Source of the DNA: an uncultured Ruminococcus sp.
GTDB lineage: Bacteria > Bacillota > Clostridia > Oscillospirales > Ruminococcaceae
Direction of reading: 5' to 3'
DNA: 8,646 nt
NCBI GenBank assembly: GCA_947177345.1
Contig: CAMWUB010000044.1
Span: 1-8,646, forward strand
This document shows positions 1-6,831 of this stretch, one piece after another; the stretch's first letter is position 1, and every line of letters starts with the position of its first letter. The notes beneath the pieces are model-generated. The model searched no databases and was not told the DNA's origin. It was given only the letters and a program-made list of their open reading frames with translations. A program made the position numbers and the translations under genes.

Positions 1-1
1 T

Positions 2-3000
2 TTTGTCGGAGGTGTAAATCGTTTTACCGCACTTCATGATGAAATTACAAGGGGTACTGGATTTCAGGGCGGAAAGTCACGTGTTCAGAAATTCTATGAA
101 GAAAAAAAGCCTACAAATAAGGAATTTGCGGACTTTCTCAAACATGAATACGGTATCGGCGGTCACAGTGGGAGCGGTGAAATTTCACTTGTTGACCATG
201 ATTCAAACGGAATGTTTTTCACACTGGACAGCGGAGAAAAATTCAAGTTTACGTGGTCTGAGATTGCGGAAACGACAGCGGAATTAATTGATAAAGGCGA
301 ATATATCATTCAGCCTGATACTTACCAAACAATGCAAAACGAAAAAGAAGCAGAAATTACAGCTGACATTTCTGAAAAGACCGATATTTCAGAAAAAATT
401 GAACCAGACAAAAATAGTGTTGTGGAAAAATTAGAACGGCTTAAAAATAACGTTACAGAAGAAAAGCCTGATACCGTTGAAATCGGTGATAAATTCAGAA
501 ATAAAATGACCGGCGAAATTTCGGAAGTCGTTTCATTATCAGGAGCATTGCCATATATCACAGACGACTGCACCGTAAAACGTGAAAGTGGTGGCTTTGC
601 CATTACCGGAAATATTTCTTATGAAACACTTCTTGACGAAAATCTTTACGAGTATATCGGAAACAGTGAAATTGTCGCTGAAAAAGCTGAAATTCCGGAA
701 AAAACAGATAACAAAATTATCTTTGAGATGGTAGGTGGCGGTACATTTGTATTTAAGGATAATGAAATGGAAACTCTTGCTGAAATTGATATGTCAAATG
801 GAAAAATCACCTATTTTTCGGACGATTTATCCGAAAAAGACAAAGAGAAGATAGCAGAAAAATCCGAGCAGTACAAACCAAAGGAACAACAGTCTGAAAA
901 GTCGGAAAATTTCACAATAACAGATGATGCCCTCGGAAACGGTGGTACAAAATCAAAATTCAGGGCGAATGTTGAAGCAATAAAAACGCTGAAAACTCTC
1001 GAAAAAGAACATCGTCCTGCAACTGATTCCGAAAAGGAAACTCTTTCAAAATACGTTGGGTGGGGAGGTATTCCGCAGGCGTTTGACGGCGAAAATAAGG
1101 CTTGGAGTAACGAATTTTCGGAATTGAAATCACTTCTGACCGTCAAGGAATACAGTTCCGCAAGAGCCTCCACTTTGGACGCATTTTTCACATCTCCGAC
1201 TGTTATTGACGGAATTTATCAGGCTCTTGAAAATTTCGGATTTGAGGGCGGAAATGTTCTTGAACCGTCATGCGGAGTGGGTAATTTTTTCGGAAAAATG
1301 CCTGATGAAATGCGTGAAAACAGCAAATTGTACGGTGTGGAAATCGACAGTATTTCAGGAAGAATCGCACAGAAACTCTATCCCGATGCGGATATTGCAA
1401 TCCAGGGTTTTGAAAAGAATAATTTCCAGAACGGTGGTTTTGACGTTGCTGTTGGAAACGTTCCATTCGGCGAACTTTCTTTCAAGGACGATATTCACGG
1501 AACAACCAAATTACACGATTATTTCTTTGCGGAATCTTTGGAAAAGGTTAAAAATGGTGGAATACTGGCGTTTGTGACATCTGCCGGAACTCTTGACAAG
1601 CGTGACGAATCTAAAAGAAGAATGCTTTCGGAAAAGGCAGATTTTATCGGTGCGGTCAGACTTCCGGGCGGAAAAAACGGTGCGTTTAAGGACAATGCCG
1701 GTACGGAAGTAACAACGGACATAATTTTCCTGCAAAAAAACGAAAATAAAAATTCCGCTGAAATTCCTGACTGGGTGCATATCGGTGAAACTTCTGACGG
1801 ACTTCCGATTAACCAGTATTTCGCTGAAAATCCCGATATGGTGCTTGGACAAGTTGTTGAGGGCAACAAACTTTACGGCACGGGAACAATGGTAATTGCT
1901 GACGAAAATTCAGATTTGAGTGAACAGTTAAAATCTGCTGTTTCAAAACTTTCTGCAACGATTTCTGACGAAAAAGCAAAGGACGTTTACGCAAAAAGTG
2001 CTGACGGTGAGCAACTGAAAGTACCGTCAAAACTGCGGAATTACAGCTTTTTTGAACAGGATAACAAAATTTATTTCAAGACCACAAACCAGGTTTGTCA
2101 TTGTCGATTTGATACGAAAAATTCACAGTTTCAGAGGGCAAAAGCGTTCATAAATCTGCGTGATTTGACCCGTGAACTGATTGAAGCACAGGAACTTGAT
2201 AAACCGGATGCGGTTATCAAAGATTTGCAGTCAAAACTGACTTCTGCATACGACAGTTTTTACAAAAAGTACGGTCTGATTCACAGCAAGAGTAACAAGC
2301 GTTATTTTTCTGACGATGTTTCATATAATCTTGTGGCAGGACTTGAGAAAAAATATGAAAAAAACAAACTCATAGAAAAGTCCGATATTTTCACGAAAAG
2401 AACGATTCAGCCTCCGAAAGCCATTGAACACGTCGAGACTGCAATGGAGGCTTTGACATTGTCTGTTGCGGAAAAAGCCGGTATAGACTTTGAGTATATG
2501 AGCAGTCTGACCGGTATGACGGAAGATGAGTTAAAGCACGATTTACAGGGAAAAATTTTCAAAGTTCCGCACTCTGAAAATACGTACCAGACGGCAAGTG
2601 AATACTTATCGGGCGATATTCGTAAAAAACTGGATATTGCGGAGGAAATCGCTGAATATGATGCCGATTTTGCGGTGAATGTCAACGCTTTGAAAGCTGC
2701 AATGCCCGAACCTCTAAAAGCCGGTGACATTGATATAAAAATCGGTGCAACGTGGCTTGACCCTAAATATTACGAGCAGTTTATGTACGAACTTTTACAG
2801 ACTCCGAGGGAAAACAGAGCCGATGTAAACCATTATTCGTGGCAACGTTCAAAGCCGATTGCCGTCGAATATTCGGAACATTCAGGCACATGGCATATCG
2901 ACAATAAAAAAGCTGACGAGTCAGTAATTTCCAGTCAGCAATTCGGTACGAAAAAAATGAACGCTTACGAAATTATTGAACATCTGTTGAACCTGAAAGA

Positions 3001-3853
3001 GCCGAAAGTTTACAAAACAATTGAAGTACCTGACGGCATGGGTGATGTCAAGGAAAAACGTGTTGTGGACATTGATGTGACGAAAGTTGTACAGCGAAAA
3101 GCCGATAAAATCCGTGAAGCCTTTAAAAAATGGATTTTCAAAGACCCTGCCAGACGTGAGGAAATTGTCGGAAAATACAACGAACTTTTCAATTCCGTCA
3201 AGCCTCGTGAATATGACGGCTCGGCTCTTACGTTCCCGATGATGAACACTGAAATCAAACTACATGAACATCAGAAAAACGCCATTGCACACGCACTTTT
3301 TGGCGGTAATACGCTTTTTGCACACTCTGTAGGTGCAGGAAAAACTTTTGAAATGATTGCAACAGCTATGGAAAGTAAACGTCTTGGATTGTGTACAAAA
3401 TCGCTGTTTGCCGTTCCGAATCACCTCACAGAACAGATTGGCGATGATTTTCAGAAACTTTATCCAGGTGCGAATATTCTTGTTGCAACCAAAAAAGATT
3501 TTCAGAAAGAAAACCGTCAGCAGTTATTCGCAAAAATTGCAACAGGTAACTTCGATGCTATAATTATCGGTCATTCACAGCTTGGTATGATTCCGATTTC
3601 AAAGGAACGTCAGGAGGCGGAAATTAAAGCCCAGATTGACGATATTGTTTGTGGAATTGCCGAATTAAAAGCAAGTGAGGGTAGTAAATTTCAGGTCAAA
3701 GCTATGGAACGTACTAAAAAATCCCTCGAAAAACAGCTTGCAAAACTCGAAAAAAATCATGATGATACTATCACTTTTGAACAACTCGGTGTTGACAAGT
3801 TATTCGTCGATGAGGCTCACGAATTTAAAAATTGTGCGAAACGTTGTGCATAA
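2..3853 (+). CDS. ICE-type DNA methyltransferase/SNF2-like helicase, 5' part (open at left edge, interrupted by group II intron)
   Basis: The frame is already open at base 2, so the ATG at 212 is internal and the true start lies left of the window. About 1283 codons are visible. The start of the window reads as protein (an EFADFLKHEYGIGG segment at about 122-163). Low-complexity Glu/Lys/Ser linkers follow, then the conserved KYVGWGGIPQAFD segment (about 1049-1087). A methyltransferase-like core comes next: SAM-binding NVLEPSCGVGNFFG at 1253-1294 and the NPPF-like motif NVPFG at 1457-1471. The C-terminal part is a superfamily-2 helicase: Walker A HSVGAGKT at 3323-3346 and Walker B DEAH at 3809-3820. 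This architecture is typical of the large LtrC/SNF2 proteins of Tn1549-like conjugative elements, whose exact role in transfer is not well defined. The exon ends at 3845. Unspliced, the frame runs six bases into the intron and stops at TAA 3851-3853. Confidence 0.88.
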   Translation, partial: FVGGVNRFTALHDEITRGTGFQGGKSRVQKFYEEKKPTNKEFADFLKHEYGIGGHSGSGEISLVDHDSNGMFFTLDSGEKFKFTWSEIAETTAELIDKGEYIIQPDTYQTMQNEKEAEITADISEKTDISEKIEPDKNSVVEKLERLKNNVTEEKPDTVEIGDKFRNKMTGEISEVVSLSGALPYITDDCTVKRESGGFAITGNISYETLLDENLYEYIGNSEIVAEKAEIPEKTDNKIIFEMVGGGTFVFKDNEMETLAEIDMSNGKITYFSDDLSEKDKEKIAEKSEQYKPKEQQSEKSENFTITDDALGNGGTKSKFRANVEAIKTLKTLEKEHRPATDSEKETLSKYVGWGGIPQAFDGENKAWSNEFSELKSLLTVKEYSSARASTLDAFFTSPTVIDGIYQALENFGFEGGNVLEPSCGVGNFFGKMPDEMRENSKLYGVEIDSISGRIAQKLYPDADIAIQGFEKNNFQNGGFDVAVGNVPFGELSFKDDIHGTTKLHDYFFAESLEKVKNGGILAFVTSAGTLDKRDESKRRMLSEKADFIGAVRLPGGKNGAFKDNAGTEVTTDIIFLQKNENKNSAEIPDWVHIGETSDGLPINQYFAENPDMVLGQVVEGNKLYGTGTMVIADENSDLSEQLKSAVSKLSATISDEKAKDVYAKSADGEQLKVPSKLRNYSFFEQDNKIYFKTTNQVCHCRFDTKNSQFQRAKAFINLRDLTRELIEAQELDKPDAVIKDLQSKLTSAYDSFYKKYGLIHSKSNKRYFSDDVSYNLVAGLEKKYEKNKLIEKSDIFTKRTIQPPKAIEHVETAMEALTLSVAEKAGIDFEYMSSLTGMTEDELKHDLQGKIFKVPHSENTYQTASEYLSGDIRKKLDIAEEIAEYDADFAVNVNALKAAMPEPLKAGDIDIKIGATWLDPKYYEQFMYELLQTPRENRADVNHYSWQRSKPIAVEYSEHSGTWHIDNKKADESVISSQQFGTKKMNAYEIIEHLLNLKEPKVYKTIEVPDGMGDVKEKRVVDIDVTKVVQRKADKIREAFKKWIFKDPARREEIVGKYNELFNSVKPREYDGSALTFPMMNTEIKLHEHQKNAIAHALFGGNTLFAHSVGAGKTFEMIATAMESKRLGLCTKSLFAVPNHLTEQIGDDFQKLYPGANILVATKKDFQKENRQQLFAKIATGNFDAIIIGHSQLGMIPISKERQEAEIKAQIDDIVCGIAELKASEGSKFQVKAMERTKKSLEKQLAKLEKNHDDTITFEQLGVDKLFVDEAHEFKNCAKRCA
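3840..3845 (+). other. IBS1 exon sequence (intron binding site 1)
   Basis: The last six bases of the upstream exon are AACGTT. They can pair with the identical, self-complementary AACGTT at 4134-4139 in domain I. This 6/6 pairing places the 5' splice site between 3845 and 3846 and argues against the GTGCG at 3834 as the intron start. No convincing IBS2-EBS2 pairing was found by eye. Confidence 0.65.
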
Positions 3854-4133
3854 GGCATAATTAACAACTATGCCGAAAAGCACCATGTAAATGCACTTAG
3901 CAATAAGAAAATTTTACAGAGAACTTGAATCTCAAAATCAGAGGTGAAATTCCTCTGCCGTACAGAATTAATGCAATGGCAGGTTAAAGCCAGCAGTACG
4001 AGAGTTAATACTCCACTATGCGTTGTGAAGCTGTAACTTTACATGGTATAAAGCGTGGTAAAGTCGTAATCTGAAAACCTAAACCCGAAAGGGCATGGAT
4101 AATAATGATGCGGACTTCCGAAATACACGGTTA

Positions 4134-4139
4134 AACGTT
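4134..4139 (+). other. EBS1 exon-binding site of the intron
   Basis: AACGTT lies about 290 bases into the intron in domain I, flanked by TTA and AGTTG, at the distance expected for EBS1. It is fully complementary to the last six bases of the 5' exon (3840-3845). EBS1 guides both splicing and DNA target recognition during retrohoming. Confidence 0.6.
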
Positions 4140-4539
4140 AGTTGAAACTGTACAGCACCGTTAAACTCGGCTGTCGAAAGACAGAAAACTAAAGAAAATG
4201 TATATAGTTGGTTTTTCTGTATACGTCCCATTGGCTGAAATCCCTATGGGGACTTTGAGGAACTGTAATTCAAATCAAAGTCAGATTCTTTCGGTGTAAG
4301 GCAGTGACCTAAAGATTTCATAAATAGGATAGAGATTCAGGAACGTTTGAGAGCCTGTCATGGGAGCTTTACAGAGTGATGAACATGGCAGGAAGTCAGC
4401 CGTACCATAGTAGTCTGAGACGGTAGCACCGATTACACGGAGCTGAAATGCTCCACGGCGAAGGGTACGAGTTAGATTAATGATAAATTTCACGAAAATG
4501 AGAACAAATAACTCCCTGCAATATTGGGTGACGAACTAT

Positions 4540-4547
4540 GGGGTGAT
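4540..4547 (+). promoter_or_regulatory. Ribosome binding site of the intron-encoded protein
   Basis: GGGGTGAT lies five bases before the ATG at 4553, a good Shine-Dalgarno match. It supports this ATG over the next in-frame one at 4568 (residue 6). Its position inside domain IV is where maturase translation normally starts, and in characterised introns the maturase's own binding site overlaps this region. Confidence 0.7.
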
Positions 4548-4552
4548 ACCTT

Positions 4553-6445
4553 ATGCACTTAAACGTCATGTTCTCAAATGAAAGAGACCTAAAGAAATGT
4601 CAAGACTTTCTCTATCAGAAAAGTCTTGAAAATGTCATTTTTACGGGATTGCTTGAAGCAATGTGTGATGAAGTCACGATTATAACGGCAGTCCATGACA
4701 TCAAGTCCAATCACGGCAGTAAAACGTCGGGAGTGGACGGGAAAAACATCAACAAATATCTGCAAATGGAAAAAAATGAACTGTTTGCACTGATTCAATC
4801 CAAATTTCATAATTACAAACCCAAACCGGCAAGACGTGAATATATCGCCAAAAGCAACGGTAAAATGCGTCCGCTTGGCATACCAACAATGCTTGACAGA
4901 ATCATACAGCAATGTGTGAAACTGATTTTAGAGCCGATATGCGAAGCAAAATTCTATCCGCACAGTTACGGTTTCCGACCTTCCAGAGCACAGAAACACG
5001 CAATCCGTGACATTATTAATGTTGTTAATTCAACAGGGCGTTCTAAGGATACGGCGGTATGGGCGGTGGAGGGCGACATAAAAGGCTGTTTTGATACGAT
5101 AAACCACAGGATTCTGATGTGTAAGCTTTGGAAAATGGGCATACATGATAAAAGGGTTCTGAAAATCATCAGCCAGATGTTAAAGGCAGGCTACATTGAC
5201 TGTGGACTGTACTACACGACAGAAACAGGAACACCGCAAGGCAGTATCTTATCACCATTGCTCGCTAATGTATATCTGAATGATTTTGATTGGTATGTGG
5301 GAAGAAAATATTCTGAACCACACAGACAATGCAGGCATAAAGCAAATGACAGCAGAAGATTGAAATCACAAGGGATAACACCCAAATACAATTTCAGATA
5401 TGCCGATGATTGGGTAATTTTAACGACATCACAGGAAGAAGCCGAAAGGCTGAAGCATGAACTGACTGATTATTTCAGGTACAAACTGAAACTGGAATTA
5501 TCGCAGGAAAAGACATATGTCACAGACCTGCGGAGCAAAGGTATCCGATTTCTCGGATTTATAGTAAAAGCGGAACGGAAAAGGAAAACTCCCGACCCGA
5601 AAACATGGACAGAAAACCTTGTGGGTAAGCCGTATCCCGATTTGGAACGGCTGAAACGAAAAACAGAAACGCTACAGGCTGAAATCAGAAAAATAGAGAC
5701 ATTCAGAGAGCCTACGGCAAAAGCGGCGCAGATTCACAGAATCAATGAAAAGATTATGGGAATCGCTCAATATTATCAACCGTCTGTCTGTTCCCACGCT
5801 TTTGAAATTATTGACAGACGAGTAAATAATACGGCATTCGCTGTATGGAAGAATATGTTTCCGCACAATTACAATCAAATGCAAGTACCCTTGAAAACCC
5901 TTTGTAATCTTCCGCACCGACATCAGGATTATACAAGCACGACATTTGCAATCAAGGTTGAGGGAAACTGGTTCGGACTGACCTATGCATTTATTACACA
6001 CAGCCGATATGAAACGAAACCCTTTGACCAGAAAACAACTCTCTACACCGAGGACGGCAGAAAGCGGTATTTACAGCAATGCAATAAGCATAAGCGTTTG
6101 CCTTGTGACAGACCGTCTATCAATACTCCCGAAGATTATGCACTTTCGATATATGCAAAAGGCAAGCAATGGAAGAAAAACTTTGAGTATTATATGAATC
6201 GTGAGTATGCGTATAATCGGGATAAGGGAAAATGCAAATGTTGCGGAAAATTTTTCAGCAGTACAATTATCGGTCATTGTCATCATATCGACAACAAGTT
6301 ACCTTTGGAAAGAATCAATAAAGTGCAGAATTTAACGTGGGTATGCGTGGATTGTCACCATATGATTCACAACAGCCCTATAATAAATGTTGATGTAAAG
6401 ACAGAACGCAAAATCCTGAAATATCGAGAAAAACTCAAAAAGTGA
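4553..6445 (+). CDS. ltrA: Group II intron reverse transcriptase/maturase with HNH endonuclease domain
   Basis: This 630-residue multifunctional protein assists folding and splicing of its own intron RNA and drives target-primed reverse transcription. Reverse transcriptase blocks are in order: SNGKMRPLGIPTMLDRIIQQ (101-120), HSYGFRPSRAQKHAI (137-151), GDIKGCFD (174-181), GTPQGSILSPLLANVYLNDF (226-245), the catalytic YADD (283-286) and IRFLGFIV (331-338). Thumb/maturase domain X follows (about 355-480). The C-terminus is an HNH endonuclease with CKCC (C561, C564), GHCHHID (574-580) and CVDCHH (598-603), the zinc and metal-binding pattern of intact intron endonucleases. All catalytic residues expected for activity are present, and the length is typical for HNH-bearing maturases, so the intron looks competent for both splicing and retrohoming. 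The start is supported by GGGGTGAT upstream, and the frame ends 72 bases before domain V. Confidence 0.96.
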   Translation: MHLNVMFSNERDLKKCQDFLYQKSLENVIFTGLLEAMCDEVTIITAVHDIKSNHGSKTSGVDGKNINKYLQMEKNELFALIQSKFHNYKPKPARREYIAKSNGKMRPLGIPTMLDRIIQQCVKLILEPICEAKFYPHSYGFRPSRAQKHAIRDIINVVNSTGRSKDTAVWAVEGDIKGCFDTINHRILMCKLWKMGIHDKRVLKIISQMLKAGYIDCGLYYTTETGTPQGSILSPLLANVYLNDFDWYVGRKYSEPHRQCRHKANDSRRLKSQGITPKYNFRYADDWVILTTSQEEAERLKHELTDYFRYKLKLELSQEKTYVTDLRSKGIRFLGFIVKAERKRKTPDPKTWTENLVGKPYPDLERLKRKTETLQAEIRKIETFREPTAKAAQIHRINEKIMGIAQYYQPSVCSHAFEIIDRRVNNTAFAVWKNMFPHNYNQMQVPLKTLCNLPHRHQDYTSTTFAIKVEGNWFGLTYAFITHSRYETKPFDQKTTLYTEDGRKRYLQQCNKHKRLPCDRPSINTPEDYALSIYAKGKQWKKNFEYYMNREYAYNRDKGKCKCCGKFFSSTIIGHCHHIDNKLPLERINKVQNLTWVCVDCHHMIHNSPIINVDVKTERKILKYREKLKK

Positions 6446-6516
6446 AATTTATCGCAGACTGTATATTGTGAGAATACAGTTCTGTTGAAATCAGTAGAAA
6501 GTAAGTTAATCTGATG

Positions 6517-6553
6517 GAACGCTGTGTGCGGTGAAAGTCGCACGCACAGCGTG
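6517..6553 (+). ncRNA. Group II intron domain V (catalytic hairpin)
   Basis: ACGCTGTG (6519-6526) pairs with CACAGCGT (6545-6552). Inside lies the conserved TGCG-GTGAAA-GTCGCA element, close to the classical domain V sequence. Alignment to the yeast aI5gamma domain V gives a CGC catalytic triad in place of AGC, a variant known among bacterial introns. This is the metal-binding active site of the ribozyme. Confidence 0.88.
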
Positions 6554-6601
6554 AGGCGGGGGAAAACTCGGAGATTACTTCAAAGAGTTACCTATCGTTA
6601 A
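6554..6601 (+). ncRNA. Group II intron domain VI (branch-point helix)
   Basis: After domain V comes GGCGGGGGAAAACTC. The arm AACTC (6564-6569 region) pairs with GAGTT (6585-6589), followed by ACCTATCG, the branch-site signature seen in aI5gamma (ACCUAUCGGGAU). By that alignment the branch adenosine is 6594. GGCG (6555-6558) can pair with CGTT (6596-6599) at the helix base. The expected end, seven bases after the branch A, is 6601, where the bases are AA instead of AY. Confidence 0.7.
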
Positions 6602-6643
6602 AAATGTCTACCCTGTGGAGTTATCCGCAGGGGTGGCATACAT
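6602..6643 (+). other. Hairpin segment between domain VI and resumption of the helicase frame; candidate intron 3' extension
   Basis: These 42 bases follow the usual end of domain VI and do not align with the helicase family. CTACCCTGTGG (6608-6618) pairs with CCGCAGGGGTGG (6625-6636), with one bulged G and a six-base loop. ATGT (6604-6607) pairs with ACAT (6640-6643), and the base extends to AAA/TTT at 6600-6602/6646-6648. The hairpin would bring the domain VI end next to position 6643, where ACAT gives a legal AY terminus. A comparable 3' extension of about 50 bases downstream of domain VI is known for the Bacillus cereus intron B.c.I4, whose splice site lies past the extension. The alternative is an in-frame insertion that stays in the protein, or decay of the gene. 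Confidence 0.5.
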
Positions 6644-6798
6644 TATTTACACCGACAAAGCTGACTAATATCTCCGGTATCTCAAACAGTGCATCACAAA
6701 AAGCACTTGATTTATACCTCAAATGCCGATATTTAGACGAAAAAACAGGCGGTAAAGGTGTAGTTTTTGCCACGGGAACGCCGATTACAACACCTTAA
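6644..6798 (+). pseudogene. Helicase 3' exon fragment (motifs after DEAH up to FATGTP), truncated by serine-recombinase element
   Basis: The frame reads LFTPTKLTNISGISNSASQKALDLYLKCRYLDEKTGGKGVVFATGTPIT and then stops at TAA 6796-6798. In this helicase family DEAH-x-(F/Y)-KN is followed within about eight residues by N(V/I)(A/S)GIS and later by ATGTPISN, helicase motif III. The fragment is therefore the direct continuation of the exon ending at 3845. It keeps the + strand and, across the intron, the same reading frame. After ATTACAA the bases CACCTTAACG would encode the expected N-T-L-T if one A were restored, so a one-base frameshift sits immediately before the breakpoint. Everything C-terminal of motif III is missing from the window. 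The open frame beginning at ATG 6604 is not an independent gene. Confidence 0.82.
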
Positions 6799-6803
6799 CG
6801 CCT
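6783..6803. other. Probable left junction (att site) of the serine-recombinase element in helicase motif III
   Basis: Helicase similarity stops between GTP (ending 6782) and about 6801. The sequence then becomes the 3' flank of a minus-strand recombinase gene. Large serine recombinases of the TnpX/TndX group exchange at a GA dinucleotide, and a GA lies at 6783-6784 inside the GTP-I codons. If exchange occurred there, the NTLT-like bases up to 6800 would belong to the element end. The other end lies outside the window, so the core cannot be fixed. Confidence 0.4.
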
Positions 6804-6811
6804 GTTTAAAT

Positions 6812-6827
6812 TGCCGAAAAATCGGCA
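6812..6827 (-). terminator. Hairpin just downstream of the recombinase gene
   Basis: TGCCGA and TCGGCA form a perfect six-base stem with an AAAA (minus strand TTTT) loop, starting five bases after the recombinase stop codon. On the minus strand the tail is ATTTAAAC, a weak T-run; on the + strand it is TTGTTTATAT. It may work as a modest intrinsic terminator in either direction, or as a symmetrical feature of the element end, since it lies within about 30 bases of the junction. Confidence 0.5.
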
Positions 6828-6831
6828 TTGT

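Larger units (their letters stand above)
3846..4552 (+). ncRNA. Group II intron ribozyme, domains I-III and 5' arm of domain IV
   Basis: These roughly 700 bases hold no gene. They are the 5' catalytic scaffold of the intron RNA, which folds co-transcriptionally and binds the maturase. The first 40 bases form nested stems (GTGC/GCAC enclosing GGCATA/TATGCC). Many short GC stems and purine-rich junctions follow. The exon-binding loop is at 4134-4139. Individual boundaries between domains I, II, III and IV cannot be placed reliably without folding. Small open frames here, including one on the minus strand at 4281-4493, have no protein-like composition and are structural by-products. Confidence 0.8.
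3846..6601 (+). mobile_element. Group II intron (IIB-like) with ORF in domain IV, inserted in the helicase gene
   Basis: This is a retroelement with a self-splicing RNA and its own reverse transcriptase, in the same orientation as the host gene. The 5' end is GTGC(A), a variant of GUGYG. GTGC 3846-3849 can pair with GCAC 3880-3883 around an inner stem GGCATA/TATGCC (3854-3859/3869-3874). EBS1 (4134-4139) matches the last six exon bases exactly. Domain V and a domain VI with the ACCUAUCG signature lie at the 3' end. By comparison with the yeast aI5gamma branch site (A seven bases before the end), the branch A is 6594 and the conventional end is 6601. That terminus reads AA instead of the usual AY, so the true 3' splice site may be 6643. 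Insertion is within a coding sequence, unlike group IIC introns, which follow terminators. Confidence 0.9.

Noticed and set aside
212..214. ATG 212 as start of the helicase gene
   Set aside because: The same frame is open from base 2 and its translation is protein-like (EFADFLKHEYGIGG), with no ribosome binding site before 212. The gene starts left of the window.
36..287. Small + strand ORF at the left edge
   Set aside because: Out-of-frame shadow of the helicase N-terminal coding sequence.
3834..3838. GTGCG as the 5' end of the group II intron
   Set aside because: It matches the GUGYG consensus better than 3846, but EBS1 pairs 6/6 with bases 3840-3845, and the first domain I stem pairs GTGC 3846-3849 with 3880-3883. 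Kept only as part of the 60-nt observation.
4281..4493. Minus-strand ORF inside the 5' intron RNA
   Set aside because: Falls in the structured ribozyme region, no ribosome binding site, no recognisable protein features.
6575..6672. A protein-like reading YFKELPIVKNVYPVELSAGVAYIIYTDKAD in another frame
   Set aside because: It spans domain VI of the intron, which has RNA constraints, has no start codon context, and conflicts with the well-supported helicase frame from 6644.
6604..6798. Separate small gene starting at ATG 6604
   Set aside because: No ribosome binding site. The first 13 codons lie in the hairpin segment and the rest is the continuing helicase exon.
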